Position numbers and translations under genes: made by a program | DNA from: Robinsoniella peoriensis | Lineage (GTDB): Bacteria > Bacillota > Clostridia > Lachnospirales > Lachnospiraceae | DNA: 64,000 bases | NCBI RefSeq assembly: GCF_042680125.1 | Contig: NZ_JBHTNY010000002.1 | Direction: 5' to 3' (one strand) | Shown here: positions 54,768-63,845 of the stretch, one piece after another | Layout: every line of letters begins with the position of its first letter | Position numbering within the stretch: position 1 is the first letter of the stretch | The notes under the pieces: generated by a model | Databases searched by the model: none | Seen by the model: only the letters and a program-made list of their open reading frames with translations | What the model was told of the DNA's origin: nothing

Positions 54768-56283
54768 AATAATAATTGCTGAAGATGAACCTGCTATTTT
54801 AAGAGGGATTTGTGCAGCAATAACCATGATATCTGACAAATTTATCATATCCGGCACTGCATATGACGGAGAAAATGCCCTGAATTTGATTCAGGAACAC
54901 CACCCGCACATCGTAATCACAGATATCAAAATGCCGCTGATGGATGGATTGACACTGATCGATGAAGCTAAAAAACAAAATTCCACTGCAAAGTTCGTAA
55001 TTTTAACCGGATTTGCAGAATTTGAGTATGCAAAAAAAGCAATTACACTGGGTGTATCTGACTACCTGTTAAAGCCTGTGGATCCGGAAGAATTAGCAAA
55101 ACTTTTAAACGGAATGAAACAGGAAATTAATAGCAAAAGCTCTCAGGTACAGATGGAATATATCCGCTCCTGCTTTTTCAAAAGAGTGCTTACGGATTTT
55201 ACTTTTAATCCTTTGGCACACTGCAGCCTTCACCTGTTGTTTTCTTATTATGGCTCCATTGTCAATAATACTTATTCCGAATTCAATCTGTCCGGCGAAA
55301 TTGTAAGGAATCTGGATACTTCATTTTTAGATGGCATTATCGAAAAATACCAACTCCCGTTTTATTCCTTCCGGGGTAATTACTATAATGAATTCGTCTA
55401 TGCCATTGTCACTCCTTCAGATAAGAAAATGGACATTCTTCCGGTGGTCCGGGAGATCCGGGAAAATGCCCAAAAATCAGACACCTACGTGAATTTTGTT
55501 TTATCTGCCGTTGTTCATAGCGGCGAAGAGATTAAAGATTTAATGCAAAATGCTTACCTGTTTACCCTGTTTCATTTGCCCTTTGGCAAAAACAGTTTTT
55601 TAATCCAGGATGATGCCTGTACTAAGAAAAATGCCATAGAAATTTCTGATAACATCGTTGCACTGGCCGCAAAATTCAGGCCCGGCACTACTGAAAATGA
55701 ACTAAAAAATATCCTTTCCCAAATGACAGCATGGTGGCAGGAATCGGATACTACCCAATTCCAGCTGCTCGCAGACGTACGCCATATAGCAAGTGCCGCT
55801 ATTCACGTAAGTCCTAATGCATCCCAGATTTTGTTCGATCCAACCGAAATCATTGCCTCTTCCGATTCCTACGAAGAGTTATTTGAGAACCTTCTGCTTG
55901 AATTGACTAAAATATTGTTCCCGGAACACATACAGCAAAAAAAATCCTCCTCTCAGCTGGTAGATGACATTCGCGCGTATCTGGATAAAAACTTTACACA
56001 GCAGATCACCTACAAAGTCTTTTACGATATCTGGGGCTATAACGAAAAATATATCACAACCCTTTTCAAAGAAGCTTTTGGAATCTCACCCAGTAAATAC
56101 ATTACTTCACTGCGACTGGAAATGGCAAAAAGTTTAATGAAAAAAAATCCCCAGATTCTGTTAAAAGATGTTGCGGAACAAACTGGTTACACAGATGCAC
56201 TTTATTTCAGCAGGGTGTTTAAAAATAATGAAGGGATGTCACCCAGTGCTTTTATACAGTCACTGGAGCAGCCCCCCTGTTAA
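54751..56283 (+). CDS. Response regulator, YesN type (second system)
   Basis: This 510-residue protein has a receiver domain with D58 in VITDIKMP and a C-terminal AraC-type HTH (about 410-510) with WGYNEKYITTLFKEAFG and VAEQTGYTDALYFSRVFK. ATG 54751 follows GGAGGA and overlaps the kinase gene by 17 bases. It probably activates the divergent transporter-fucosidase operon. Confidence 0.93.
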   Translation: MMNQIKIIIAEDEPAILRGICAAITMISDKFIISGTAYDGENALNLIQEHHPHIVITDIKMPLMDGLTLIDEAKKQNSTAKFVILTGFAEFEYAKKAITLGVSDYLLKPVDPEELAKLLNGMKQEINSKSSQVQMEYIRSCFFKRVLTDFTFNPLAHCSLHLLFSYYGSIVNNTYSEFNLSGEIVRNLDTSFLDGIIEKYQLPFYSFRGNYYNEFVYAIVTPSDKKMDILPVVREIRENAQKSDTYVNFVLSAVVHSGEEIKDLMQNAYLFTLFHLPFGKNSFLIQDDACTKKNAIEISDNIVALAAKFRPGTTENELKNILSQMTAWWQESDTTQFQLLADVRHIASAAIHVSPNASQILFDPTEIIASSDSYEELFENLLLELTKILFPEHIQQKKSSSQLVDDIRAYLDKNFTQQITYKVFYDIWGYNEKYITTLFKEAFGISPSKYITSLRLEMAKSLMKKNPQILLKDVAEQTGYTDALYFSRVFKNNEGMSPSAFIQSLEQPPC

Positions 56284-56308
56284 AGGGCTGGCCGCTGCAG
56301 CATTAAAA

Positions 56309-56358
56309 AAGGAAAGTAATCTCATATGATAAATCAATCATAAAAGATTACTTTCCTT
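56309..56358. terminator. Bidirectional terminator between regulator and alcohol dehydrogenase genes
   Basis: AAGGAAAGTAATCT and AGATTACTTTCCTT are perfect inverted copies between two convergent genes, with A tracts on the left and T-rich bases inside the right arm. Confidence 0.85.
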
Positions 56359-56376
56359 GCATTTACCTGCAGATTA

Positions 56377-57528
56377 TTACCACAGATTGCGGTAAATCTG
56401 CTCCAGATCTTCTTTACTCACTTCTTTTCTGCTATTTTGAGGACTTCCGCTGTCCATGGCATCCAGAGCCATCTTTTCCACAACACTCATGAACTCCTGT
56501 TTATTGATGCCATATTCTTCGAAGCTTGGTGTTGCCAGTTCTCTGCAAATGGATTCTACTGCTTTTAAGAAATTCCAGCTTGCTGCTTCGTCTGAATCCA
56601 GGTCAGTAGCGACTCCCACTGCCCTGCCCAGTTCTCCAAACCGGTCATATGCCCCATCCAGCACAAAACCCAGACATTCTTTTAACAGCATCGCATTGGA
56701 TAAACCATGTGCAATGTGGAACAGCGCTCCGATAGGACGGCTCATGCCATGCACAATCGTAACCGATGCATTATTAAATGCAATTCCTGCTTCCAGTGAA
56801 GCGATAGACATCTGTTCTCTTGCCGTTAGATCTGTTCCCTCCCGGAAGGCTGCCGGCAGATAAGCAAAGATTCTCTTTACTGCGGAAAGGGCAAACGTAT
56901 CGGAAAGGGGCTGTGCCTTTCTGGAGGTAAAGGCTTCAATTGCATGGGTTAATGCGTCCAGTCCGGTAGCTGCCGTTATCTTGGGAGGTGCCGTCATGGT
57001 AAACTGCGGATCTATAATTGCAAGAGCAGGCATCAATACCTGACCCTTTAATAGCATTTTAATATCTTTTTTTGTATCCGTAATAATGGTAAACTGCGTT
57101 GCCTCAGAACCGGTACCTGCTGTTGTGGGAATTGCCGCCATAGGAGGTGTGGGCACTTTAATCACTTTTCCCATATAGTCAGCGATTTTGCCGCCGTTTG
57201 TTGCCAGCGCTCCGATTGCCTTCATGGAATCAATGGGGCTTCCTCCGCCCAGCGCAATCAGAAAATCACATTTTTCTTTTAAATACATACTCAGCCCGTT
57301 TTCAATCATTTTGTCGGTGGGCTCACCCACTATTTCGGAATATATTACATACTCTATTCCCTGGTTTTTCAGGGCTTCTTCTACATGCGCTGCATTTCCC
57401 AGCTGAATCATCACTTTATCTGTAATGATCAGCGCTTTTTTTCCAAACCCTCTTAAAATTTCTTCTGCCATGGTAAGTGCGCCGGAACCGGTAATCATCT
57501 GTCCCGGAACGATAAAATCTCTTCCCAT
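56377..57528 (-). CDS. Iron-dependent alcohol dehydrogenase
   Basis: This 383-residue group III NAD(P)-dependent alcohol dehydrogenase has the cofactor loop ALGGGSPIDSMKA, TTAGTGSEAT, and the metal-binding His residues in HGMSRPIGALFHIAHG. It is the last gene on the iol strand and carries its own leader repeat. In place of the usual methylmalonate-semialdehyde dehydrogenase (iolA), it may reduce malonate semialdehyde or another inositol-derived aldehyde; this is inferred from position only. ATG 57528 follows AAGGGG. Confidence 0.88.
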   Translation of the reverse strand: MGRDFIVPGQMITGSGALTMAEEILRGFGKKALIITDKVMIQLGNAAHVEEALKNQGIEYVIYSEIVGEPTDKMIENGLSMYLKEKCDFLIALGGGSPIDSMKAIGALATNGGKIADYMGKVIKVPTPPMAAIPTTAGTGSEATQFTIITDTKKDIKMLLKGQVLMPALAIIDPQFTMTAPPKITAATGLDALTHAIEAFTSRKAQPLSDTFALSAVKRIFAYLPAAFREGTDLTAREQMSIASLEAGIAFNNASVTIVHGMSRPIGALFHIAHGLSNAMLLKECLGFVLDGAYDRFGELGRAVGVATDLDSDEAASWNFLKAVESICRELATPSFEEYGINKQEFMSVVEKMALDAMDSGSPQNSRKEVSKEDLEQIYRNLW

Positions 57529-57533
57529 TTTTA

Positions 57534-57641
57534 TTCCCCTTGCATATTCCAGGCTTGCCTGTAATACTGCCACAAATTAAACAGGTTGAAAGAATCACTG
57601 CGTGGCATCCTTCCATTTCTTATTTATTCTTTCAACCTTTC
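57534..57641 (-). repeat. Family 2 leader repeat, copy C (upstream of the alcohol dehydrogenase)
   Basis: In the gene direction the first stem is AGGTTGAAAGAAT with ATTCTTTCAACCT, perfect over 13 bases, followed by the second stem GCAGTATTACAGGC/GCCTGGAATATGC and AAGGGGAATAAAA before the ATG. The loop of the first stem keeps GGATGCCACGC as in copy B. Confidence 0.87.
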
Positions 57642-57723
57642 ATTTTCTCCTCTGTCCGGCAGCCGGTTAACCGCAGACTTTCCACCAGGTAATGGGGCTG
57701 CCTTTCTATATAACTACTTATAT

Positions 57724-58503
57724 CTAAAATTCTGCATCATACAGCCAGGTATAACGCTCATCATCAATACGGTCCGTCCAGGGATTCCCCTCCAGATGAC
57801 GGATCATCCAACAGGTATACATCTGATATCCCGGTGCCGCTGCCTGTGGGTGTGTCTTTCCCCCTGGTATTGCGGAAAAACTGCCGTCTTTAATTTTATA
57901 GACCTCATCCCCAATGAAACTCGCACCAAATCCTTCCGGACGGTCAAACAGAAAGTAATATGTTTCCGGCTGGGGATGCTGATGTGGAATGTATCCCGAC
58001 CAGTTACCACGGTCATTTAATACTTCTCCTAATACCATATTGGAATAAGGCGCTGTTTCGTAATCAAAAACAGTACTTACACGACGAACAGCCGTATCTC
58101 CAAACTTACCCTTGCAGGAATAAATCCATGGAGCATCCTCAGGCCCGTAGAACTTACTGTCAAAGGTTCTGTCGTTGTAAGTAGACTGGACAAGGATCTG
58201 TGTATCCATAGAAGCCTCTACGCTGACTTCCACGCCTTTACACACATGCAGGCACCAGAGACCTTCCGTAAACACATCTTTTCTGCTGACTTCCTTTTCC
58301 TTCTCTTCCCACTTGATGGTAATGCGGCCATTTAACAAAAGCACTGCAGTCTCTTCCCCAGACTTCAATAATTTCTTAACATCACCCTTTTTCATTTTGA
58401 ACACACGAATATCCATCATCATATCTTTATAATCATTGTCATAGGTAGTGAGAACCTTCTCTCCCGCCTCGTTAAATCCTGGATAACCAAATACCTTACT
58501 CAT
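57724..58503 (-). CDS. iolB: 5-deoxy-glucuronate isomerase
   Basis: This enzyme isomerises 5-deoxy-D-glucuronate to 2-deoxy-5-keto-gluconate in myo-inositol breakdown. The 259-residue bicupin has metal-ligand-rich motifs HQHPQPETYYFLFD and GGKTHPQAAAPGYQMY. It lies between iolG and the alcohol dehydrogenase gene. Confidence 0.96.
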   Translation of the reverse strand: MSKVFGYPGFNEAGEKVLTTYDNDYKDMMMDIRVFKMKKGDVKKLLKSGEETAVLLLNGRITIKWEEKEKEVSRKDVFTEGLWCLHVCKGVEVSVEASMDTQILVQSTYNDRTFDSKFYGPEDAPWIYSCKGKFGDTAVRRVSTVFDYETAPYSNMVLGEVLNDRGNWSGYIPHQHPQPETYYFLFDRPEGFGASFIGDEVYKIKDGSFSAIPGGKTHPQAAAPGYQMYTCWMIRHLEGNPWTDRIDDERYTWLYDAEF

Positions 58504-58572
58504 TCTATCCGCTTCCTTTCATTTATATGATGTTCATATATGACTCTGGCACGCTCCATATAATCTCTGGTT

Positions 58573-59586
58573 CTATAACTGAATCTCGGAAATCTTAACC
58601 GGTCTGTGCTCTTCTACTGATTTTTTCGCCGCCAATCCCATAATTACCGGCTTCAAACCGTCTTCTACTCCTAGAGGTGTATCCGTATTATTTTCAATTG
58701 CATCTATAAAGCAATTCATTTCTTTCGCAAAGGAATCCATGTAACGTTCCAGGAAGAAGTAAAGCGGCTTTTCTCCGGTTACGCCTTCGGCTGTGCTGAT
58801 GACTGCGCTGGACTGTGTATCATTTACCGTTGCAACCATACCCTTAGAGCCAAATACTTCTGCACGCTGATCGTATCCATAAGCTGCTTTTCTGGAATTG
58901 TCAATGACTGCAATGGCACCGTTTTCCATCTGAAGAGTAATGACAGCTGTATCCACATCGCCTGCTTCTCCAATACTTGGATCCACTAAAACTGCAGACT
59001 GTACATAAACTTCTGTTGCATCGCAGCCAGCCAGGAATCGAACCATATCAAAATCATGGATGGTCATATCCAGGAAAATTCCTCCGGATACCTTTACATA
59101 TTCCGCACTTGGTGGTTCCGGATCTCTGCTGGTTACTTTGATAATGTGGGGATCGCCGATCTGTCCTGCGGTTACGGCATTTTTTACCGCTTCAAAGTTA
59201 TGGTCAAATCTGCGGTTAAATCCAACCTGGTATTTCACGTCAGAATCCTTTAAAGCATCCATTACTTCTTTAATCTTAGCTACATCATGATCGATGGGTT
59301 TTTCACAGAAAACATGTTTTCCGGCTTTGATTGCTTCAATGGAAATCGGGGAATGCGTATTGGTAGATGAGCAGATCAGCACTGCATCAATCTCCGGATC
59401 TGCAAGGATTTCCTTGTAGTCTTTCGTTGTATTTGCCACACCCATGCTGTGTGCCCATTTGTCCGTCTCTTCATTCATAAACGGATCTGCGATTGTTTTA
59501 ATTTCCGCATTTTTTACCAGATTACAAATACTCTTTGTATGTACTTTACCAATTCTTCCTGCACCTATAATACCTACTTTTACCAT
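58573..59586 (-). CDS. iolG: Inositol 2-dehydrogenase
   Basis: This NAD-dependent enzyme oxidises myo-inositol to 2-keto-myo-inositol, the first step of the pathway. The 337-residue GFO/IDH/MocA protein has the Rossmann motif GAGRIGKVH (8-16), the catalytic-region CEKPIDHD and the downstream FLDMTIHDFDMVRFL with the conserved Asp and His. It could act on scyllo- or chiro-inositol instead, but the operon supports myo-inositol. Confidence 0.95.
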   Translation of the reverse strand: MVKVGIIGAGRIGKVHTKSICNLVKNAEIKTIADPFMNEETDKWAHSMGVANTTKDYKEILADPEIDAVLICSSTNTHSPISIEAIKAGKHVFCEKPIDHDVAKIKEVMDALKDSDVKYQVGFNRRFDHNFEAVKNAVTAGQIGDPHIIKVTSRDPEPPSAEYVKVSGGIFLDMTIHDFDMVRFLAGCDATEVYVQSAVLVDPSIGEAGDVDTAVITLQMENGAIAVIDNSRKAAYGYDQRAEVFGSKGMVATVNDTQSSAVISTAEGVTGEKPLYFFLERYMDSFAKEMNCFIDAIENNTDTPLGVEDGLKPVIMGLAAKKSVEEHRPVKISEIQL

Positions 59587-59618
59587 GATAATTCTCCTTT
59601 TCTTTAAATGAATAATTC

Positions 59619-60515
59619 TTACAGACCAGTCTTTTCAGTAATGAACTTTCTAGCTTTTATTGCATATTCCAATGGATTCGCTTTTGCAGGATCCTGTTCA
59701 GCCTCTACTACCATGTATCCTTCATATCCGGCATCTTCCAGCACTTTGAAGATCGGATCAAAGTCAATACATCCGTCTCCCGGAACCGTAAATGCTCCCA
59801 ATCTGACACCTGCAAGGAAGCTTAACTTCTCTGCTTTTACCTTTTCAACTACTTCCGGGCGCACATCTTTTAAATGCACATGTTTTATTCTGTTGCTGTA
59901 TTTCTGAACCATTACAAGAGGGTCAGCACCGCAGTAAGTAAAATGTCCGCTGTCAAATAAGAGATTTACATATTCCGGATCGGTACCTGCCATCAGTCGT
60001 TCCACTTCATCCGGATCCTGGATAACCGTTCCCATATGATGGTGGAAAGTCAATGTAATTCCATATTCTTTTGCTATTTTACCAAGTTTATTTAATCCGG
60101 TGCAGACTTTATCCCATTCTTCATCATTCATGATGTATTTACAGCCAAAGATTGGTGTTTCCAGCTGTCCCTGCACACTGTGTCCCTGCTCCGACACACC
60201 GATGATCTTAGAACCCATCGCCTGTAAAAATTTCACCTGTTCAATAAAAGCTTTTTCGGTTTCTTCATAAGGCTGTGTGCTTAGAAAGCTGGAAAACCAC
60301 TGATTACAGATTTGGATTCCGCGAAGATCCAGTGCCTTTTTCAAAACAACAGGATCTGCGGGATATTTATTTCCAACTTCGGAACCGGTATATCCCGCAA
60401 GTGCCATCTCACTTACGCACTGTTCAAAAGTATTTTCTTTTCCTAAATCCGGCATATCATCGTTGGTCCATGCAATTGGTGCAATTCCTAATTTTACTTT
60501 TTCTTTGTTAAACAT
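59619..60515 (-). CDS. iolE: Inosose dehydratase
   Basis: This metal-dependent enzyme removes water from 2-keto-myo-inositol to give the cyclohexane dione. It is a 298-residue xylose-isomerase-like TIM barrel beginning with KLGIAPIAWTNDDMPDLG, a family signature. The metal-site carboxylates and His appear in the later strands (NLLFDSGHF, HVHLKDV, VVEAEQDP). Confidence 0.95.
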   Translation of the reverse strand: MFNKEKVKLGIAPIAWTNDDMPDLGKENTFEQCVSEMALAGYTGSEVGNKYPADPVVLKKALDLRGIQICNQWFSSFLSTQPYEETEKAFIEQVKFLQAMGSKIIGVSEQGHSVQGQLETPIFGCKYIMNDEEWDKVCTGLNKLGKIAKEYGITLTFHHHMGTVIQDPDEVERLMAGTDPEYVNLLFDSGHFTYCGADPLVMVQKYSNRIKHVHLKDVRPEVVEKVKAEKLSFLAGVRLGAFTVPGDGCIDFDPIFKVLEDAGYEGYMVVEAEQDPAKANPLEYAIKARKFITEKTGL

Positions 60516-60610
60516 GACTGTGCCTCCTATGGCTTTTTTATTTCAGCTTAGCTGATAATTTAATTGGATGTTGCTCTTAATTTTGCTGGTACAAAACCTT
60601 TACGGTAAAT

Positions 60611-62539
60611 TTAATATCGTCTGGCTTTATATCTCTCTGCTTCCAGTTCCGTATACTTTTCCTGCACACTTTCCATCCCGGAAGTGCTTGCAAGACCTAC
60701 ATTCCACCAGGACTTGTAACCGTCCGTCATAGTCTTTGGAATTACTTTTAAGTCAATCAGGACTGCATTATCCTGGTTTTTCGCATCTTCCAAAGCAGCT
60801 TTTAATTCATCAATTGTCTTAACGGTGTAAGTTTTCAGGCCATAACCTTCTGCAACTTTTGCATAACTTACCGGAATCAGGTTTCCTTTTGTTTCATTAT
60901 TCGTATCCCGGTAGCGGAATTCTGTGCCAATGCTTCCAATGCCATTATTCATTTGCAGATTGTTGATACAACCAAATCCACAATTGTCAAATACCAGGAT
61001 ATTGATTTTGGCTCTTTCCTGCATAGCAGTCATAATTTCACTGTGCAGCATCTGGAACGAAGCATCTCCCACAACCGTATATACTTCTTTATCCGGCTCA
61101 GCCAGTTTTACACCAAGAGCCGCTGCCACTTCATATCCCATACAGGAGTATCCGTATTCCGCATGGTAGCCGCCTCTTTTATCGGTAGTCCAGATTCTCT
61201 GCATACAGCTTGGAAGGCTGCCCCCTGCCGTTATAATGGTTGCATCCTCCGGGATTACCTCCCGAATTGCACACAACGCAGCAGTCTGGGTAATTACCCC
61301 GCCGGTCAGTTCTACGAATTCCGGAATCGTTCTTGGGTCTCTGGCTTTTACCATAGGTTCAAACTGATCGTCATATGCATATTTTGCCAAATGTTCCATT
61401 TCTTTGTCCCATGCAGCTTTTGCATCTGTTATCTCTGTCGTATAAGCGGATTTATAATTGCGTTCCCTCAGTTTCTGTGACAGCGCCTCCAGGGTTACTT
61501 TTGCATCCCCAACAGCTTTTACCGCATCCAATTTATAAGCATGGAATTTATTGTTATTGATAGTCACAACCTTCACATCCGGATTCTTAAACTGGTTCTT
61601 GGAACCGGTTGTAAAATCAGATAATCTGGTTCCGATTGCAATCACGGCATCTGCGTCTTCTGCAATGGTATTGGAAGCCAGTGTGCCGGTTACGCCAATT
61701 CCTCCAAGACAGTACTGGTGACTGGATTTACAGGCACTTTTTCCTGCCTGACTCTCACCAAACGGAATGTTGAATTCTTCACAGAATTTTTCAACTGTTT
61801 CGCCTGCTTCTGAATATTTTACGCCGCCGCCAACCACAATCAGCGGTTTTTTAGCTCCGGCAATAATCGCTGCCAGATCTTCTACTTCTTCTTCCACTGC
61901 CACCGGCCTTGTAATTCTGTGTACCCTCTTCTGGAAAAAATATTCCGGGTACTCATAAGATTCGCCTTCCACATCCTGACAGATTCCGATACATACAGCA
62001 CCTGTTTCAGCCGGGTCCGTCAATACACGCATGGCATTAATCATTGCTGTCATCAGCTGTTCCGGACGGACAATGCGGTCCCAGTATTTACACACAGGCT
62101 TAAATGCATCATTGGTTGTGATAGATAAACTGCTGCTCTGCTCTAACTGCTGCAGTACCGGATCGGGCTGTCTGTTGGCAAAGGTATCTGCCGGAAATAC
62201 CAGCAGCGGAATATTATTCACAGTAGCGGTAGCTGCTGCCGTCACCATATTTGCAGCTCCCGGTCCCACGGACGATGCACAGGGAATAATTTTTCTTCTA
62301 TTGTGCTGTTTCGCAAATGCAGTAGCCACATGACACATTCCCTGCTCGTTTCTGCCCTGGAATACCTTCAGATCTCCGGGATTCTCATCTAACGCCTGGC
62401 CTAAACCAACGGCAATTCCATGTCCGAAAATTGTAAAGATACCTTCTACAAACTTTGTTTCCACTCCATCAAATTCTACATACTGGTTATCCAGGAATTT
62501 TACCAATGCCTGCGCAACCGTCATCTTTGTATATTCCAT
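60611..62539 (-). CDS. iolD: 3D-(3,5/4)-trihydroxycyclohexane-1,2-dione hydrolase
   Basis: This thiamine-diphosphate enzyme opens the six-membered ring to 5-deoxy-glucuronate. The 642-residue product has the three-domain fold of acetolactate synthase-like enzymes, with the N-terminal pyrimidine-binding domain and the C-terminal diphosphate-binding motif GDASFQMLHSEIMTAMQER followed by FDNCGFGCINN. It follows iolC by 15 bases. Confidence 0.96.
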   Translation of the reverse strand: MEYTKMTVAQALVKFLDNQYVEFDGVETKFVEGIFTIFGHGIAVGLGQALDENPGDLKVFQGRNEQGMCHVATAFAKQHNRRKIIPCASSVGPGAANMVTAAATATVNNIPLLVFPADTFANRQPDPVLQQLEQSSSLSITTNDAFKPVCKYWDRIVRPEQLMTAMINAMRVLTDPAETGAVCIGICQDVEGESYEYPEYFFQKRVHRITRPVAVEEEVEDLAAIIAGAKKPLIVVGGGVKYSEAGETVEKFCEEFNIPFGESQAGKSACKSSHQYCLGGIGVTGTLASNTIAEDADAVIAIGTRLSDFTTGSKNQFKNPDVKVVTINNNKFHAYKLDAVKAVGDAKVTLEALSQKLRERNYKSAYTTEITDAKAAWDKEMEHLAKYAYDDQFEPMVKARDPRTIPEFVELTGGVITQTAALCAIREVIPEDATIITAGGSLPSCMQRIWTTDKRGGYHAEYGYSCMGYEVAAALGVKLAEPDKEVYTVVGDASFQMLHSEIMTAMQERAKINILVFDNCGFGCINNLQMNNGIGSIGTEFRYRDTNNETKGNLIPVSYAKVAEGYGLKTYTVKTIDELKAALEDAKNQDNAVLIDLKVIPKTMTDGYKSWWNVGLASTSGMESVQEKYTELEAERYKARRY

Positions 62540-62554
62540 TTCCTATCCGCCTCC

Positions 62555-63571
62555 TTATACTCTTGCAATCATTTCACCGTACTGGTCTTTTGTTTCTTTT
62601 ATAAACTTCTTAACTTCATCGGGATTCGGGAGTTCTTCGGAGCAGGAATGGCTGCGTACCATCATCGCTGCTTCTGCACTTCCAAATTCCAGACATTCGA
62701 TCATATCCCATCCTTCAAAAATGCCATACAAAAATCCGGATGCATAACCGTCTCCGCCGCCGAATGATTTCAGTGCAGTAACCGGAAATGGTTTAATACT
62801 ATAGCTGTTGCCATCGTTCGTATAAGCTGTGGAACCTTTTCTGCCGTGCTTGATGACCACGATCTTCGCATTTTCATTCTGCCAGCTTTGTGCCGTTGTC
62901 TTATCATCTCTTCCCGGCTGTATCAGCTTTTCTGTCAGGTCAAATTCTTCCCTGGATCCCAGAATAATATCCGCTTCTTTTGCCACACAAGCATAGTAAA
63001 TGGAAATTTCATCACTGCTCTTCCAGTTATATTCACGATAATCAATATCAAAGACTACAACAGTTCCGTTTTTCTTTGCCAGCATCACTGCTTTTAATGC
63101 AGCTTCCCTGGAGGGGCTCTGTGCAAGGGCGGTACCGGAGATTAAAATTGCCTTTGCGTTCTTTATGTATTCTTCATCCACATCATCCACCGACAGCTGA
63201 AGATCTGCAATGCAGTTGCGGTACATCAAAATGCTGCTTTCGTCAGGAGAAAGAATTTCTGTAAATGTGAGACCCAGTTTTTCTCCGTTTGTACATCTTG
63301 TAATGTGTGAAGTATCAATTCCTTCTTTATTAAAAAACTCTGTAACGTAATCACCGAACTGGTCATCAGACACTTTTCCGATAAATCCAACTTTCTTGCC
63401 ATGTCTCGTAACGCCTACTGCGATATTCGCAGGAGAACCTCCTACGTACTTTTTAAATGTGGTAGATTCCGATAATGGATGAAAATAATCCACCGGATTA
63501 AAGTCAATTGCCACTCGCCCTAACAGTACTAGATCCATTGGTCTTGATTCATCAAACTTAACATACTTCAT
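62555..63571 (-). CDS. iolC: 5-dehydro-2-deoxygluconokinase
   Basis: This PfkB-family kinase phosphorylates 2-deoxy-5-keto-gluconate. The 338-residue product has the N-terminal GGSPANIAVGVTRHG sugar motif and the C-terminal FGGGDGYASGFLYG with the catalytic Asp. ATG 63571 follows GAGGTG; longer in-frame starts upstream would add a basic, non-homologous tail. It is the first gene of the iol operon. Confidence 0.95.
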   Translation of the reverse strand: MKYVKFDESRPMDLVLLGRVAIDFNPVDYFHPLSESTTFKKYVGGSPANIAVGVTRHGKKVGFIGKVSDDQFGDYVTEFFNKEGIDTSHITRCTNGEKLGLTFTEILSPDESSILMYRNCIADLQLSVDDVDEEYIKNAKAILISGTALAQSPSREAALKAVMLAKKNGTVVVFDIDYREYNWKSSDEISIYYACVAKEADIILGSREEFDLTEKLIQPGRDDKTTAQSWQNENAKIVVIKHGRKGSTAYTNDGNSYSIKPFPVTALKSFGGGDGYASGFLYGIFEGWDMIECLEFGSAEAAMMVRSHSCSEELPNPDEVKKFIKETKDQYGEMIARV

Positions 63572-63704
63572 TCCATTCACCTCATACTTGAATTTCAACA
63601 CAGATCGGAAACTGCTTCCACTCCGCGTTCCATTTACAGTTTTTCTTTTCTTGCGTTCTTTAGCACGCTTTTCTCTCATGTACTCATGATAGCACACACT
63701 TTTA

Positions 63705-63815
63705 TTGCGTGCAAGCTATTTCTGAGTCATTACAGTACTTTCCCTGTATTGTACAATTTTCTATTCATATATTTGTAACGTTTTCACAAAGATTATCGCA
63801 CGCATTTGCACGCAA
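63705..63815 (-). promoter_or_regulatory. iol operon promoter with paired operators
   Basis: Two copies of the same palindrome, TTGCGTGCAA (63705-63714) and its complement TTGCACGCAA (63806-63815), lie 101 bases apart centre to centre. A promoter-like pair lies between them on the minus strand: TGTAAT (63729-63734) and TTGTAC 16 bases upstream. A third half-site CGCACGCA lies at 63798-63805, and a cre-like TGTAACGTTTTCA lies at 63774-63786. This suggests a LacI/GntR-type repressor that loops the DNA; the repressor gene is not in the window. Confidence 0.55.
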
Positions 63816-63845
63816 ATTAGATCTTAATTACTTTATTTGGGTTTT

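Noticed and set aside
63774..63786. CcpA cre site upstream of iolC
   Set aside because: TGTAACGTTTTCA resembles the consensus but is one base short in the centre, so I mention it only as cre-like and do not claim catabolite control.
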